Shown piece after piece: positions 1 to 8,600 of a stretch of DNA of 15,667 nucleotides. Made by a program: the position numbers and the translations under genes. The stretch lies in assembly GCA_002715545.1 (NCBI GenBank), contig PAZI01000053.1, positions 1 through 15,667 on the forward strand, in the 5' to 3' direction. Within the stretch, counting starts at the first letter, position 1. Each line of letters starts with the position of its first letter. A model generated the notes under the pieces. It did not search any database, was not told where the DNA came from, and worked only from the letters and a program-made list of their open reading frames with translations. The stretch comes from Methanobacteriota archaeon. Lineage in GTDB: Archaea > Thermoplasmatota > Poseidoniia > Poseidoniales > SP79.

Positions 1-79
1 AGATGGAGATGGATTTGATGATGGCGACGAGATAACACAAGGAACTGATCCAAATGATTCAACAGATTATCCAGGAAGT
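1..79 (+). repeat. 79-bp exact direct repeat, copy 1
   Basis: Bases 1-79 are identical to 286-364, an offset of 285 bp (95 codons), so the reading frame is kept. The repeat encodes a DGDG calcium-binding loop followed by ITQGTDPNDSTDYPGS. It may extend upstream of the window. Confidence 0.97.
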
Positions 80-871
80 TGTGTTAACCTCCCTGGGACA
101 CAAATTGTACCAGACGGATGGACTGGAGATGGTGTAGGAACAAATTATTGTAATACATGTGTTTGTACAGATGGTAAAATGGCATGTACAAGAACACTTT
201 GTGATCTTTCTTTAGATTCAGATGCAGATGGAGTTACAGACGTTGATGAAACTATTAACGGCACAGATCCAAATAACCCAGATACAGATGGAGATGGATT
301 TGATGATGGCGACGAGATAACACAAGGAACTGATCCAAATGATTCAACAGATTATCCAGGAAGTGACAGTGAATCTACGAATCTGCCACCAACCTGTGCG
401 ATCTACACACCACTGATCAGTGCGGGTATCGTAACGACTGATGTTCCTGTCATCCCTAACCTCGTGGATGGCACCATCGAGACAGTCCCACTGCCTCGTG
501 GATCATACTACGCAATTGCGAGCTGTTCGGACCCTGATGGTGATGTCCTCAACGTCACTGTGAACGGTCTGTCCTACGAAGGAACCGATGTACTCGGGTA
601 TGCTGTGATCACCATCGATGACATGACCACGGTCGTTCAGGTGAGTGTGTCGGTCAGCGATGGCGTGAACACACTGGCCGGGATGTTCAACATCCAATAC
701 CTGCCTGATAACGCCACCGTTGCTGGAGGAGGCAATGCGACTGGAAGCTCGGATGCAGCTGGAGAGACTGGAGCTGGTGGATTCGTTCCTGCTGCTGGAC
801 TGCTACCGACCCTAGTGATGGGTCTTGCTGCAGCACTGCTGGCGAGTCGGCGTAGGAAAGATGAAGCATGA
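1..871 (+). CDS. Secreted calcium-binding repeat protein with C-terminal membrane anchor (5' partial)
   Basis: The frame is open from base 2, so the gene starts upstream of the window; 289 residues are visible. In order: a DxDxDG repeat (residues 1-25); a six-Cys module (Cys 27, 50, 53, 55, 62, 67); more DxDxDG repeats (about 70-120) of the thrombospondin type 3 kind that bind calcium; an Ig/PKD-like beta domain (about 129-235, with a SCSDPDGD motif and two Cys that could pair); a Gly/Ala/Ser-rich linker; and a C-terminal signal made of GGFVPAAG, a hydrophobic stretch and RRRK. That tail resembles archaeal PGF-CTERM-like anchors, which are processed by archaeosortases or held as a membrane anchor. 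Likely a cell-surface protein; its ligand is unknown. Base composition changes sharply at about 364: by hand count near 40% G+C before and about 50-57% after. The ATG at 179 is internal and not the real start, because reading continues upstream without a stop. Confidence 0.85.
   Translation, partial: DGDGFDDGDEITQGTDPNDSTDYPGSCVNLPGTQIVPDGWTGDGVGTNYCNTCVCTDGKMACTRTLCDLSLDSDADGVTDVDETINGTDPNNPDTDGDGFDDGDEITQGTDPNDSTDYPGSDSESTNLPPTCAIYTPLISAGIVTTDVPVIPNLVDGTIETVPLPRGSYYAIASCSDPDGDVLNVTVNGLSYEGTDVLGYAVITIDDMTTVVQVSVSVSDGVNTLAGMFNIQYLPDNATVAGGGNATGSSDAAGETGAGGFVPAAGLLPTLVMGLAAALLASRRRKDEA
80..202 (+). other. Six-cysteine pacifastin-like module inside the surface protein
   Basis: The second to sixth Cys fit C-N-x-C-x-C-x2-G-x3-C-T-x3-C (read as CNTCVCTDGKMACTRTLC), the published spacing of pacifastin protease-inhibitor domains. 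The first Cys is 22 residues upstream instead of the usual 9-12; the spacer contains PDGWTGDGVGTNY. The spacing match is direct. Inhibitor function is inference, and a von Willebrand C-like or other small disulfide domain is the alternative. Confidence 0.55.
286..364 (+). repeat. 79-bp exact direct repeat, copy 2
   Basis: Identical to bases 1-79. Its right edge coincides with the base-composition change, after which codon choice shifts from A/T-ending to more G/C-ending codons. The Cys-rich module is not repeated after this copy, so the array seems to end here. Confidence 0.97.
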
Positions 872-898
872 ACGTGGACGGTTCTGAGTCGAGATAGC

Positions 899-1258
899 AT
901 GGTTCACGATATCATCTTGAAACGATTCGATCAACCCGATGAGATCCGTGAGTTCGAGAAAGGTTCGTTCGAAGTCATCCATTTCGATGGGATGACAATC
1001 GGTCGAGCCACATACGAGCCCGGATGGAAGTGGTCGGTCGATGTCTCACCCTTGACAGGTACGGGTTTCTGTGAGGTTGAGCACCTCGGTATGGTACTGG
1101 AAGGTCATGCGACCTGTGCGTTCAAGGACGGGGAGGTGTACACTTTGGGCCCCGGCGATCTGTTCTACATCGGTCCTGAACCACATGACAGTTGGGTTGT
1201 GGGCGATGAGAAGTATGTCTCACTGCACTTCCAAGGTGCTGAGAAGTACGCTGACTGA
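899..1258 (+). CDS. Small single-domain cupin protein
   Basis: A 119-residue protein with one cupin (double-stranded beta-helix) domain. Recognisable elements are EPGWKWSVDVSP, GTGFCEVEHLG, VLEGHA, the second cupin motif around LGPGDLFYIGPEPHDSWVVGD, and the closing SLHFQG. This matches a family of stand-alone cupins of about 115-120 residues in bacteria and archaea, whose substrate is generally not known. The usual metal-binding HxH of motif 1 is degenerate: His occurs in VEHLG and LEGHA. It has no signal peptide, so it is probably cytoplasmic. It begins 27 bp after the preceding gene and ends 14 bp from the oppositely oriented ACT gene. The ATG at 899 gives the family's usual length; no strong Shine-Dalgarno is visible. 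Confidence 0.85.
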   Translation: MVHDIILKRFDQPDEIREFEKGSFEVIHFDGMTIGRATYEPGWKWSVDVSPLTGTGFCEVEHLGMVLEGHATCAFKDGEVYTLGPGDLFYIGPEPHDSWVVGDEKYVSLHFQGAEKYAD

Positions 1259-1272
1259 GCGTTGACTTGCCA

Positions 1273-1632
1273 TCACTCATCTGTGGTGTAGCCAATCGTA
1301 GCGCTGTCGCCTTCAATGGCCATCACGTACAGTGAAGTGAGGTTAATTCCGGATTCACCCATCTCTCGGGTGAATGAGGCCAGAGAACCAGGTTTGTGCT
1401 CCAATCTGGCAAACTGGAGTTCGGACACACTGTAATCTGCGCCTGCTGCATCTAGGGCGGTAATCGTCCTGTCAGCATTATCGGTGACGATGGCAGCAGA
1501 GGTTGGTTCACCCGCTATGGCAACGATGGCCAAGATGTTGACTTCCTCAGCAGCTATCGCTTCACAGTGGGCAGCAAGTGCTCCAGGCTCGTCGGTCATC
1601 TTGATTCGGAATTCTTTGTCGAATGCGCCCAT
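1273..1632 (-). CDS. Tandem ACT-domain protein (probable small-molecule sensor)
   Basis: A 119-residue protein made of two ACT domains and little else. The first starts about residue 5 (FRIKMTDEPGALA), the second about residue 65 (ARLEHKPGSLASF, then ESGINLTSLYV). PG(A/S)LA followed by GINI/L-type strands is typical of ACT modules, which bind amino acids or similar ligands and control enzymes. No catalytic domain is attached. The ATG at 1630-1632 is preferred; a longer 129-residue reading would need a TTG start at 1662, and its extra residues look unlike an ACT domain. It lies downstream of maeB on the same strand with a gap of about 92 bp, so co-transcription is plausible. A regulatory link to MaeB or to amino-acid metabolism is inference. 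Confidence 0.82.
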   Translation of the reverse strand: MGAFDKEFRIKMTDEPGALAAHCEAIAAEEVNILAIVAIAGEPTSAAIVTDNADRTITALDAAGADYSVSELQFARLEHKPGSLASFTREMGESGINLTSLYVMAIEGDSATIGYTTDE

Positions 1633-1724
1633 GTACACCGAACTTGGGCTTTCATCCTTCAACCTGTCGTACTTTCAGAGAGGGCGTATGATGGTGCAAC
1701 TTGATGGAGCGATGAGAAGGCCAT

Positions 1725-4004
1725 CTATCGTCGAAGCAATGCTTCTTCGGCACAGATCGCTGCCATGTGGACGATCTCACGGACATCATCATGACGTTGG
1801 AGTACACAGACTGGTGCTGCAAGACCCGATAGAATAGGCCCCGTCATATCTGCATCTCCAAGATGGTCGAGTAACTTGTAACTGATGTTGGCAGCAGACA
1901 GGTTCGGACAGATCAGGACATTGGCTGGACCATTAAACACCATGTGCGTGTAATCCTCTTGGATCGATGATACAAGTGCGGTATCTGCTTGCATCGGTCC
2001 ATCGATGACGAGGGTCGGGTCCATCTCTCGTGCAAGTTCGATCGACTTCTCGATCCTGTCCGAGCGCAGGTGTTGGGCTGAACCGAAGTTGGAGAACGAT
2101 AACATGGCCACGATCGGGTCGATACCGAAGCGACGAGCAACACTCGCGGTCTGGACGGCTATCTGGGCCAAGGTCTGTTCATCAGGATAACGATTCACCG
2201 TTGCGTCTGCAATGAACATGACGCGGTTCTTCACAGTCATCATGTAGCAACCGATCAGTCTTCTTGCATCGGGATCAATGCCAATCGTCTGCATGCACGG
2301 TCGCAGGACCTCAGGATAGTGTCTTGTGACTCCTCCAAGCAAGCCTTCAGCGTCACCACTCGCAACCATCTGTGAGGCGAAATATGGGCGTGATTCTAAC
2401 AGACGGGCTGCGTCTTCATGAGTCACACCTTTGCGAGCACGGCGCGCATACAAGGCATCGGCATACTTGTCGAGGCGACGTGGGTCCTTGCGGGGATCAA
2501 CTAACTCCATCCCTGCAAGATCGATGCCAAGGTCATTGGCCAATTCTTGAATCGGGGTTCTGCTGCCAAGAAGAATCGGGGTACAGATGCCTTCATCTAG
2601 GCATTCAGCAGCAGCACGCAGAATCTTTGGATGCGCTCCTTCAAAGAAGACGAGACGGACACCTTTGTTCTTGACACGGTCAAGAACGGTGCGCATCACA
2701 CTACGTGTCAGCCCAAGCCGGCCTTCGAGTTCTGAGCGATACTCCTCTGCATCAAAATCAGTAACCTTAGCAACGCCCTCAGCCACTGCTGCCTCTGCGA
2801 CTGCTGTTGCCTCCCAGAGCAGGACTCGACGGTCGAAGGGTTTGGGAATGATGTATTCGGGGCCGAACTTCAGAGACTCCCCCCCGTATGCGTGAAGCAC
2901 ATCTTCGGGCACAGGTTCCTTGGCCAGAGCGGATAGAGCGGTGGTGGCTGCCATCTTCATGCCCTGGGTAATATCACGGGCACGCACATCCAATGCTCCA
3001 CGGAAGATGAATGGGAAACCAAGGACATTGTTCACCTGATTCGGATAATCCGAGCGACCTGTGGCAACGATGGCATCTGGACGAACTTTGAGAACATCAT
3101 CTGGTAGAATCTCTGGATCTGGATTCGCCAATGCGAAGATGATCGGACGCTCACTCATGCCCTCTATCATTGCAGACGTGACCAGGCCACCTCGAGAAAG
3201 ACCCAGCATGACATCCGCACCAACAAGAGCTGATGTGAGGTCACCGTTATCTCCGTCGATGACAAAAGGTGCTTTGTGTTCATTCAACTCACCTGCATCC
3301 AGTCGCTTCCGAGTCAGGATACCTTTCGAATCGACCATCTTCAGACGCTTCGGATCGACTCCCAGAGCAATGTAATGATGGCCACAGGCAATCGCCGAAG
3401 CACCCGCTCCAACGATCACCACATTGAGTGAATCAAGTGAACGACCAATGATCTCGGCAGCGTTCAGCAACGCTGCACCACTGATGATGGCCGTGCCATG
3501 CTGGTCATCATGGAAGACAGGGATGTCAGTGCCTTCGGCAATACGGCGCTCGACCTCGAAACACTCTGGTGCTTTGATGTCCTCTAGGTTGATACCACCA
3601 AAGGTCGGGGCAATACGGATCACTGTGTCCACTATCTCATCGACGTTAGTGGCATCGATCTCAATATCGAATACATCGATGTCAGCGAAGGTCTTGAACA
3701 ACAATCCTTTACCCTCCATGACCGGTTTGCTAGCTAGAGGTCCAATATCACCCAGACCAAGGACTGCAGACCCATTGGAGATTACCGCCACGAGGTTCCC
3801 TTTGGACGTATATCTGTAGACATCCTCTGGATTCTTCTCAATCTCAAGGCAAGGGTAAGCTACGCCAGGGGAGTAAGCTAGGGTAAGATCTCGTTGAGTC
3901 GCATGTGGTTTAGTCGGCATCACTCGCACTTTACCACGGGGCGAGCGTTCATGATATTCGAGCGAGGCCGCAGCCAAGTCCAGTTTCCTTCGGTCTTCGC
4001 TCAT
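1725..4004 (-). CDS. maeB: Malic enzyme with fused phosphotransacetylase-like domain (MaeB type)
   Basis: A 759-residue cytoplasmic enzyme, the same length as E. coli MaeB as I recall it, that oxidatively decarboxylates malate to pyruvate, usually with NADP+. The malic N-domain has the catalytic Tyr44 (AYSPGVA), Lys99 (MEGKG), metal-binding Glu141-Asp142 ([12 protein letters not shown]) and the HDDQHGT motif (165-171). The nucleotide-binding domain has [12 protein letters not shown] (195-206), [11 protein letters not shown] and [11 protein letters not shown]. From about residue 440 a phosphotransacetylase-like region follows ([36 protein letters not shown]); in known MaeB proteins this part is regulatory, not an acetyl transferase. 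The ATG at 4004 is preceded by a GGAG about 4 nt upstream. The gene is divergent from pyk. Cofactor choice is not read from sequence with certainty. Confidence 0.95.
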   Translation of the reverse strand: MSEDRRKLDLAAASLEYHERSPRGKVRVMPTKPHATQRDLTLAYSPGVAYPCLEIEKNPEDVYRYTSKGNLVAVISNGSAVLGLGDIGPLASKPVMEGKGLLFKTFADIDVFDIEIDATNVDEIVDTVIRIAPTFGGINLEDIKAPECFEVERRIAEGTDIPVFHDDQHGTAIISGAALLNAAEIIGRSLDSLNVVIVGAGASAIACGHHYIALGVDPKRLKMVDSKGILTRKRLDAGELNEHKAPFVIDGDNGDLTSALVGADVMLGLSRGGLVTSAMIEGMSERPIIFALANPDPEILPDDVLKVRPDAIVATGRSDYPNQVNNVLGFPFIFRGALDVRARDITQGMKMAATTALSALAKEPVPEDVLHAYGGESLKFGPEYIIPKPFDRRVLLWEATAVAEAAVAEGVAKVTDFDAEEYRSELEGRLGLTRSVMRTVLDRVKNKGVRLVFFEGAHPKILRAAAECLDEGICTPILLGSRTPIQELANDLGIDLAGMELVDPRKDPRRLDKYADALYARRARKGVTHEDAARLLESRPYFASQMVASGDAEGLLGGVTRHYPEVLRPCMQTIGIDPDARRLIGCYMMTVKNRVMFIADATVNRYPDEQTLAQIAVQTASVARRFGIDPIVAMLSFSNFGSAQHLRSDRIEKSIELAREMDPTLVIDGPMQADTALVSSIQEDYTHMVFNGPANVLICPNLSAANISYKLLDHLGDADMTGPILSGLAAPVCVLQRHDDVREIVHMAAICAEEALLRR

Positions 4005-4038
4005 GTCACTCCGTCGCGGGCCTCACTCATAGAGGATA

Positions 4039-4057
4039 TCGGCGAATCATTCGCCGA
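4039..4057. promoter_or_regulatory. 19-bp perfect palindrome centred between maeB and pyk (candidate operator)
   Basis: TCGGCGAAT-C-ATTCGCCGA has two 9-bp arms around one central base at 4048. The maeB start (4004) and the pyk start (4091) lie 35 and 34 bases away, so the palindrome sits at the midpoint of the 86-bp divergent region. Its size and symmetry fit a dimeric helix-turn-helix regulator that could control both genes. The regulator is not in the window. I see no convincing TATA box for either gene in this gap. Confidence 0.55.
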
Positions 4058-4090
4058 AGTCGCTATCATCCTCCACTTTATCCACAGGCC

Positions 4091-5599
4091 GTGAGGCGGA
4101 CCCGTATCATCGCTACCCTCGGCCCATCATCGGGCGACGAGCATACACTCAGAGCGATGATTGAAGCGGGTATGGACGTTGCACGTCTCAATTATAGTCA
4201 CGGTTCCTTGGAGGATAAATCTGCCCTCATCCGAGTCATCAGATTGCTTGAAGCTGAGATGGGGCGCCCTATCGGAATCTTAGCCGACCTACCCGGTCCC
4301 AAATTGCGGTTAGGACGCTTTGACGAAACATTTGAGCTCGAGGAAGGAGGGCTCATCGCATTCCATTGCGGTCAGAGTGATGGACGATACATCGACATTC
4401 GAGCAAAAGATGAGGCTATTGGACTTCTTTCCCCTGACGATATCAGTGAAGCTGAATCGATGACCCACATCCCAGTTCCTGAAGCAATGCTCTCCACTGG
4501 TTTGGATGAAGGCGACCCCGTTCTTGTCGCAGATGGTTTACTGAGGTTCGTGGTCGAATATGCTCCAAAAGAGGCTGGAAAGATCGTGATTCTGCGAACC
4601 GTCGATGCCGGGCCGGTATCTGAACGCAAGGGAATCAATGTCCCGGGTACTTTGCTCGGTGTCCCTTCGATGACTGAGAAGGATGTTATTGCACTTGATC
4701 ATGCCCTGCTGAACAAAGTTGACTTCATCGCGGTCTCATATGTTCGCTCAGCCGAGGATCTCATTCCGGTTCAAAAACGCATCAAAGAAGAAGGAGTTCA
4801 CACCCCAGTGATTGCAAAAATCGAGCATCCATTGGCTCTAGAGTCATTAGACGAGATCCTCGATGTGTGTGGTGGTGTCATGGTGGCACGAGGCGATCTT
4901 GGAGTTGAGATTCCACTTGCAGAACTTCCTCTTGCTCAGGAACGCATCATCCGCGACGCTCAGAGCCGTGGCCTTCCTGCTACCGTTGCAACCCAAATGC
5001 TAGAATCTATGATTCATTCTCCTCGCCCAACAAGAGCGGAGGTCACCGATATCGCCACGGCGATTCGGCAAGGTGCATCGAGCATCATGCTCTCTGGCGA
5101 GACTGCCATGGGGTCTCACCCGGTCGCTGCGGTCAAAACGATGGCAGATATCGCTGATAGGGTCGACCAAGTCCTCGTAGAAGTCGAAGAACCGGACCAT
5201 TCTGCCAGTTTCCAAGCAACACGCGTCATCGTTCACGCAGCAGTCGTGCTTGCACATGAGATCGAGGCTAATCGTGTCCTCATCTGTACTGAACATGCGA
5301 CTGCGGCCAGACTTGCAGCAGCACATCGGCCACGCCAGATGATCACGGCATTGACAACACGTCAACGTGCTGAGCGGAGAACAACACTATTCAGAGGAGT
5401 GGATAGTGTCCTTGTCACAGAACAGAAGCGATCCAGAGACACCATCAGAGATGCAATCCAACTTCTGCTCGAAGATGGAAGATTATCCAACGGAGACATG
5501 GTTGTGACTACGTCAGGTTCACCAGATGCAATCACTGGTGCAACCAGTGCCATTCGAGCACTTCGTATCACAGACGACGGAGACTTGACTTGGCCCTGA
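4091..5599 (+). CDS. pyk: Pyruvate kinase
   Basis: A 502-residue glycolytic enzyme converting phosphoenolpyruvate and ADP to pyruvate and ATP in the cytoplasm. It opens with RRTRIIATLGPSS and continues with RLNYSHG (33-39; Arg33 and Asn35 are active-site positions). The signature is IAKIEHP (catalytic Lys243, metal ligand Glu245), with MVARGDLGVEIP carrying Asp269, then ATQMLESM, PRPTRAEVTD and LSGETAMG. The B domain is about 75-170 and the C-terminal allosteric-type domain about 375-502. The common DTKGPEIR motif reads ADLPGPKLRLG here, a known variant. The start is GTG at 4091, where the family's N-terminus begins, with no clear Shine-Dalgarno. It is divergent from maeB, which also makes pyruvate, and the two may share control. 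Confidence 0.96.
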   Translation: MRRTRIIATLGPSSGDEHTLRAMIEAGMDVARLNYSHGSLEDKSALIRVIRLLEAEMGRPIGILADLPGPKLRLGRFDETFELEEGGLIAFHCGQSDGRYIDIRAKDEAIGLLSPDDISEAESMTHIPVPEAMLSTGLDEGDPVLVADGLLRFVVEYAPKEAGKIVILRTVDAGPVSERKGINVPGTLLGVPSMTEKDVIALDHALLNKVDFIAVSYVRSAEDLIPVQKRIKEEGVHTPVIAKIEHPLALESLDEILDVCGGVMVARGDLGVEIPLAELPLAQERIIRDAQSRGLPATVATQMLESMIHSPRPTRAEVTDIATAIRQGASSIMLSGETAMGSHPVAAVKTMADIADRVDQVLVEVEEPDHSASFQATRVIVHAAVVLAHEIEANRVLICTEHATAARLAAAHRPRQMITALTTRQRAERRTTLFRGVDSVLVTEQKRSRDTIRDAIQLLLEDGRLSNGDMVVTTSGSPDAITGATSAIRALRITDDGDLTWP

Positions 5600-5622
5600 T
5601 TTCTTCAGGGATTCAAAGAGAC

Positions 5623-5635
5623 GTTGTGACACAAC
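5623..5635. promoter_or_regulatory. 13-bp palindrome upstream of the giant surface gene
   Basis: GTTGTG-A-CACAAC has perfect 6-bp arms around one base. It lies in the 78-bp gap after pyk and 42 bases before the start of the giant gene. It could be a regulator site or an RNA hairpin; short AGAC (5619-5622) and GTCT (5643-5646) segments flank it and could pair as well. The sequence alone does not decide. Confidence 0.35.
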
Positions 5636-5659
5636 TAACACAGTCTTTCTTAACTGAGT

Positions 5660-5675
5660 GGAGGAGCCTACCTCC
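5660..5675 (+). promoter_or_regulatory. Shine-Dalgarno of the giant gene, paired in a small hairpin
   Basis: GGAGGAG at 5660-5666 is a strong ribosome-binding site 11 bases before the ATG at 5678 and supports that start. Its GGAGG core (5660-5664) can pair with CCTCC at 5671-5675 across a 6-base loop (AGCCTA), which would mask the site just before the start codon. The pairing is exact; an effect on translation is inference. Confidence 0.5.
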
Positions 5676-5677
5676 CG

Positions 5678-8600
5678 ATGACGGCTACGTCTATCGTTCA
5701 TGGGCGACGCACTACGCTGATGGTGATGCTCATGACCATCCCCATCGCACTCGCTGTGATTCCAGTCACCGCAGCTGGCGGGGGGGCGAATGAAGCTGGC
5801 AGATCAACGGCATGGGGAGTCGAAGGTTCAGTTGATACCGGTTGGATGAGAATCAATGCTACAGGGGCAGACCCAAGTCAGCAGACCTCAGCATCTGGAC
5901 ACATCGAACTACCGTTTGCCCCGAGCGTCGATGTATCGAATCTATCCTTTGAAGTGCGAGTGAATGGATCTCAGGGAATCAGCGTTCAGGAACCTGTCTT
6001 GAGTATTGGGCCACAATATACACAGGTCATGAACATGGGTCGAGGAATCGGCCTTGGAGAGACAATGGGGCTTAAGCCAAATGATCCATACAATGGTCGA
6101 GTGGCAGGAATTGGGGACAGCGGTTCTTATTGGATGCTACCTCCAGATGTCGAAATCACAGATCTAGTCATCGAAGCGATGCGACCTGCTGACCCATATG
6201 TCTCATTAGCTCCATTCGAATTCAAAGTCTCTGCGCACGCTCAACATCCAGTTGATGGAAGACTCTGGTTATCAATTGAGAATCTGGGGCTGTTGACCTT
6301 CGATCAACGCGTCGAGCCTCCTTTGGTCAACATCGAAGCAAACGTCCAACCAACCAGCATGGTTGTTAATCAGAACACAGGCGACCTTCTTGCCATCGGA
6401 CAGCAAGGTGAACTGCACGTCTGGCAGACAGATGATATGACAAAAATCGACGTAGGTACAGTTACACCACCCCAAGCAGGTCAAGGCGGGAATACTCAGA
6501 TTTTGATCATGTATCAGCTCACGAATGGCCGGATTCTCGGATTCGCTGAATATGAGATGTGTGCCCTGAACATCCCGGCTAATCCGAATGGAGGAATGGC
6601 CTATTCATGGGATTGTAACACACCTCTTGGTCAACAAATTACGGCTCCCGAGGTACCGACAACAGTCCTAGAGAAAGGTGGAATCCTCTACGTTGGTAGC
6701 ACCGAGGGAGTGAGCAGATACGACATCTCGACTGGTCAAGCCATGTCGTCATGGAACACACAGAATTGGTTGCCCAACAACGACGTTACAGACATCATCG
6801 AAATAGGTGGGGTGATGTATATCGGAACCAATGGAGGAGGGGTTGCCCGCGTCCATATAACAACTCAGAACTGGCTTGCAACATGGACCACCAGCGATTA
6901 TCTTGATTCAGATACAATCATCGATCTTTCTGTCCTCTCAGGGGATTTAGTCATCGTCAATTCAGAATCTATCCAGGCCTACGACGTCTCTGCTCAGACG
7001 TTCAACGCCGCGAATCTTGCACGTTCGGCACTCGGACTTGGTTTCGAGATTGTTGACACTTTCGAATGGGGTGGCAGTGGTGTGAGAGGACCTGCGGTGA
7101 ATACGTTGCTTGTGACTGATGGAGCCGGCCGGGCCATGATGATAGACCCCTTCTTGCCCTTGGCAAAAGCAGGTGAACTCACAATTGGAACCGCTCCACT
7201 CACCGAAGACCTCGAAATGATCGCCTCTTCCGCTGGAATTCTGTGGGTTGTCTCGGGTTCGACTGCTGAGCGATTCGACACGAATAACCAGCGCTGGATG
7301 TCAGCCATGACCTTGTCTGGAACCGCTAATGATATCGCAGGATTGGCGAATGGTGTTGCCATAGGCACCCAAGGTAATGGACTTCTGTTAATCACAAATT
7401 CAGGTGTTCAGTACGATGTCCTCAATTCAGCGGCAGGGGGAGATAACAACATTAGACATGTTGTCCATGATTCAGGAACCGGATATGTGGTCAGTATTTC
7501 GAATCAAGGCAGAATACGAGCCATCGACCCTGCTCAGGGAATGACTGCTGGAATCACGTCTCGAGAAATCTGGAATTCTGAGATCGATGCCGCAGTCACA
7601 GATGTAACCGCAAATGATGATGTATTGTACATTGGAACCGAGCAGAACGGAGTTCTTCGATACTCTATGGTCGATGGCACAGCCCTTTCGCCATGGGTGT
7701 CAACAGGAATTGATTATTCAGAGTATATCCCTGTGGACTCTGATGGAAATATGTTGTACATAGGGCTCTTTGGATATGGAGTACTACGCTACGAGATGGC
7801 TAACAAGCGCTTCTTGAGTTCATGGGAATTCACACAGACGGGAGGGGGACAAGGGCCACCAAATCAAGGCACCCCATCACCATTCATCACCTCACTCGAG
7901 GTTCTGTCTTCGGGTTCACTCGTCATTGGAACCTTCAATGGAGGATGGGCACAGACTGGGACCAATTCATGGGCACCTTTGACGGGGCAACAACGACCGC
8001 CCATTCTTGCACTCACGTCTGACAGTACATCGATCTGGGCTGGAACTGACAATGATGGGGTCTGTGAATATAGTCTGACGAATTATCAAGCTCAGAATTG
8101 CATCGATCAATCAGACGGATTACCATCAGATACAGTGTTATTCGTCGAGAATGATGGCTCGGATCTCCTTGTAGGACTTGAGGGTGGAGCTGCAATCATC
8201 GATAAATCCACAAGTACTGTGACCTCAACCTGGGAAAAAGCATCTTCACAGACAGAACTGGTCACATCCATCGAAGACAACGGCATCATCTACACCTCTG
8301 AATATTCACGTGGTATACATCGATACGACACCGTGAACAAATCATGGCTCCCAACTTGGAACGATTCTTTTGCTCTACTCGACGATGACCGGATCAGGGT
8401 CTTCATCCCAGATCCAGTCAATGCTGGATTCGCCTGGGTTGCTGGAGAGTTTGGAGTACATCAAATCGATTTGAGGAATGGAATCAAAGTGATGGATTGG
8501 AACAGAGGTTCGAACGGGCAACAATCGATTGATGACACCGTGACGCATTTCGTTATTGCAAATGGCATTGCCTACATCGCATACACTCAATCACAGTCCT

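Noticed and set aside
1484..1837. Plus-strand frame of 117 codons
   Set aside because: It lies opposite the ACT gene and the maeB 3' end, both of which have clear conserved motifs; it is a shadow frame.
1725..2690. Phosphotransacetylase region as a separate acetyl-phosphate-forming enzyme
   Set aside because: It is continuous in frame with the malic enzyme, and the whole has the length and order of MaeB, in which this domain is regulatory.
4074..4081. CTTTATCC as the pyk TATA box
   Set aside because: It is only about 10 bases before the GTG start, too close for an archaeal TATA box that places transcription about 25 bases downstream.
5594..5610. CCCTGA-TTTCT-TCAGGG hairpin at the pyk stop codon as a terminator
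   Set aside because: The stem is real but no T-run follows, and it overlaps the stop codon; termination there cannot be supported.
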